A stretch of 6,060 nucleotides of DNA from Deltaproteobacteria bacterium (GTDB taxonomy: Bacteria; Myxococcota_A; UBA9160; JAFDET01), in NCBI GenBank assembly GCA_019310195.1, contig JAFDET010000343.1, positions 1 through 6,060 of the forward strand. The letters run 5' to 3'. Made by a program: the position numbers and the translations under genes. The notes beneath the pieces are model-generated. The model made no database searches, was not told the DNA's origin, and saw only the letters and a list, made by a program, of their open reading frames with translations. How positions within the stretch are numbered: position 1 is the stretch's first letter; each line of letters opens with the position of its first letter. This document shows positions 6,010-6,060 of the stretch, piece by piece.

Positions 6010-6060
6010 CTGCGGAAGCTGCTGTTCGCCACTGTGCTGATCGTCGCCGTCGTCTTCTCG
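6010..6060 (+). CDS. Start of a secreted or membrane protein, apparent CTG start (3' end outside window)
   Basis: Seventeen codons are visible: LRKLLFATVLIVAVVFS, with Leu1 presumably read as Met. This is a typical export signal start, with two basic residues followed by a long hydrophobic core. A strong ribosome site AGGAGGA (5997-6003) lies exactly 6 nt before CTG 6010. No ATG, GTG or TTG occurs in this frame between about 5930 and 6010. The next in-frame start, GTG 6034, is 30 nt from the ribosome site and would lose the basic residues. The function cannot be told from so little. The gene diverges from the secernin gene. Confidence 0.6.
   Translation, partial: MRKLLFATVLIVAVVFS

Overview
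This is a 6.06-kb window of very GC-rich bacterial DNA with strong G/C preference at third codon positions. The gene content is a DapA-family lyase, an ECF sigma factor with its zinc-finger anti-sigma factor, an XRE-type regulator and a secernin-type peptidase. That mix fits a high-GC Gram-negative or soil/aquatic lineage, but nothing here fixes the phylum. I see no tRNA, rRNA, CRISPR array, insertion sequence or phage gene.

Left part (1-2849, + strand). The 3' portion of a DapA/N-acetylneuraminate-lyase superfamily gene ends in a GTGA overlap with a large soluble protein of about 670 residues. The large protein has an all-helical N-terminal part and a beta-rich C-terminal part and may be a carbohydrate-active enzyme. 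The overlap suggests translational coupling and a shared metabolic task, probably sugar-acid or polysaccharide breakdown (inference).

Middle (2755-3941, + strand). A candidate ECF-type promoter precedes an ECF sigma gene starting at TTG 2850. Its stop overlaps the ATG of a membrane-anchored anti-sigma gene (ATGA overlap). The sigma gene carries a perfect 52-bp tandem duplication (3011-3062 and 3063-3114) that shifts the frame inside region 2. Removing one copy restores a normal ECF protein of 194 residues. The frame of the upstream large gene has no stop before the sigma gene. Together with the duplication, this creates one open frame from 696 to 3941 that joins the large protein, the first 71 sigma residues, an out-of-frame stretch and the whole anti-sigma factor. 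I read this as several genes, not one protein.

Right part (3942-6060). A short + strand XRE-family helix-turn-helix gene has visibly lower GC at third codon positions than its neighbours. It converges on a minus-strand secernin/C69 peptidase gene, with a terminator-like hairpin between them. Upstream of the secernin gene, a divergent region of about 285 bp holds a 14-codon leader-like ORF, immediately followed by a perfect 13-bp-stem hairpin. A strong Shine-Dalgarno sequence then precedes a gene that runs off the right edge. That gene starts with a signal-peptide-like segment and apparently uses a CTG start codon.

The most interesting points are the sigma-factor duplication (a natural mutation, a reversible switch or an assembly error), the missing stop before the sigma gene, and the leader ORF with hairpin.
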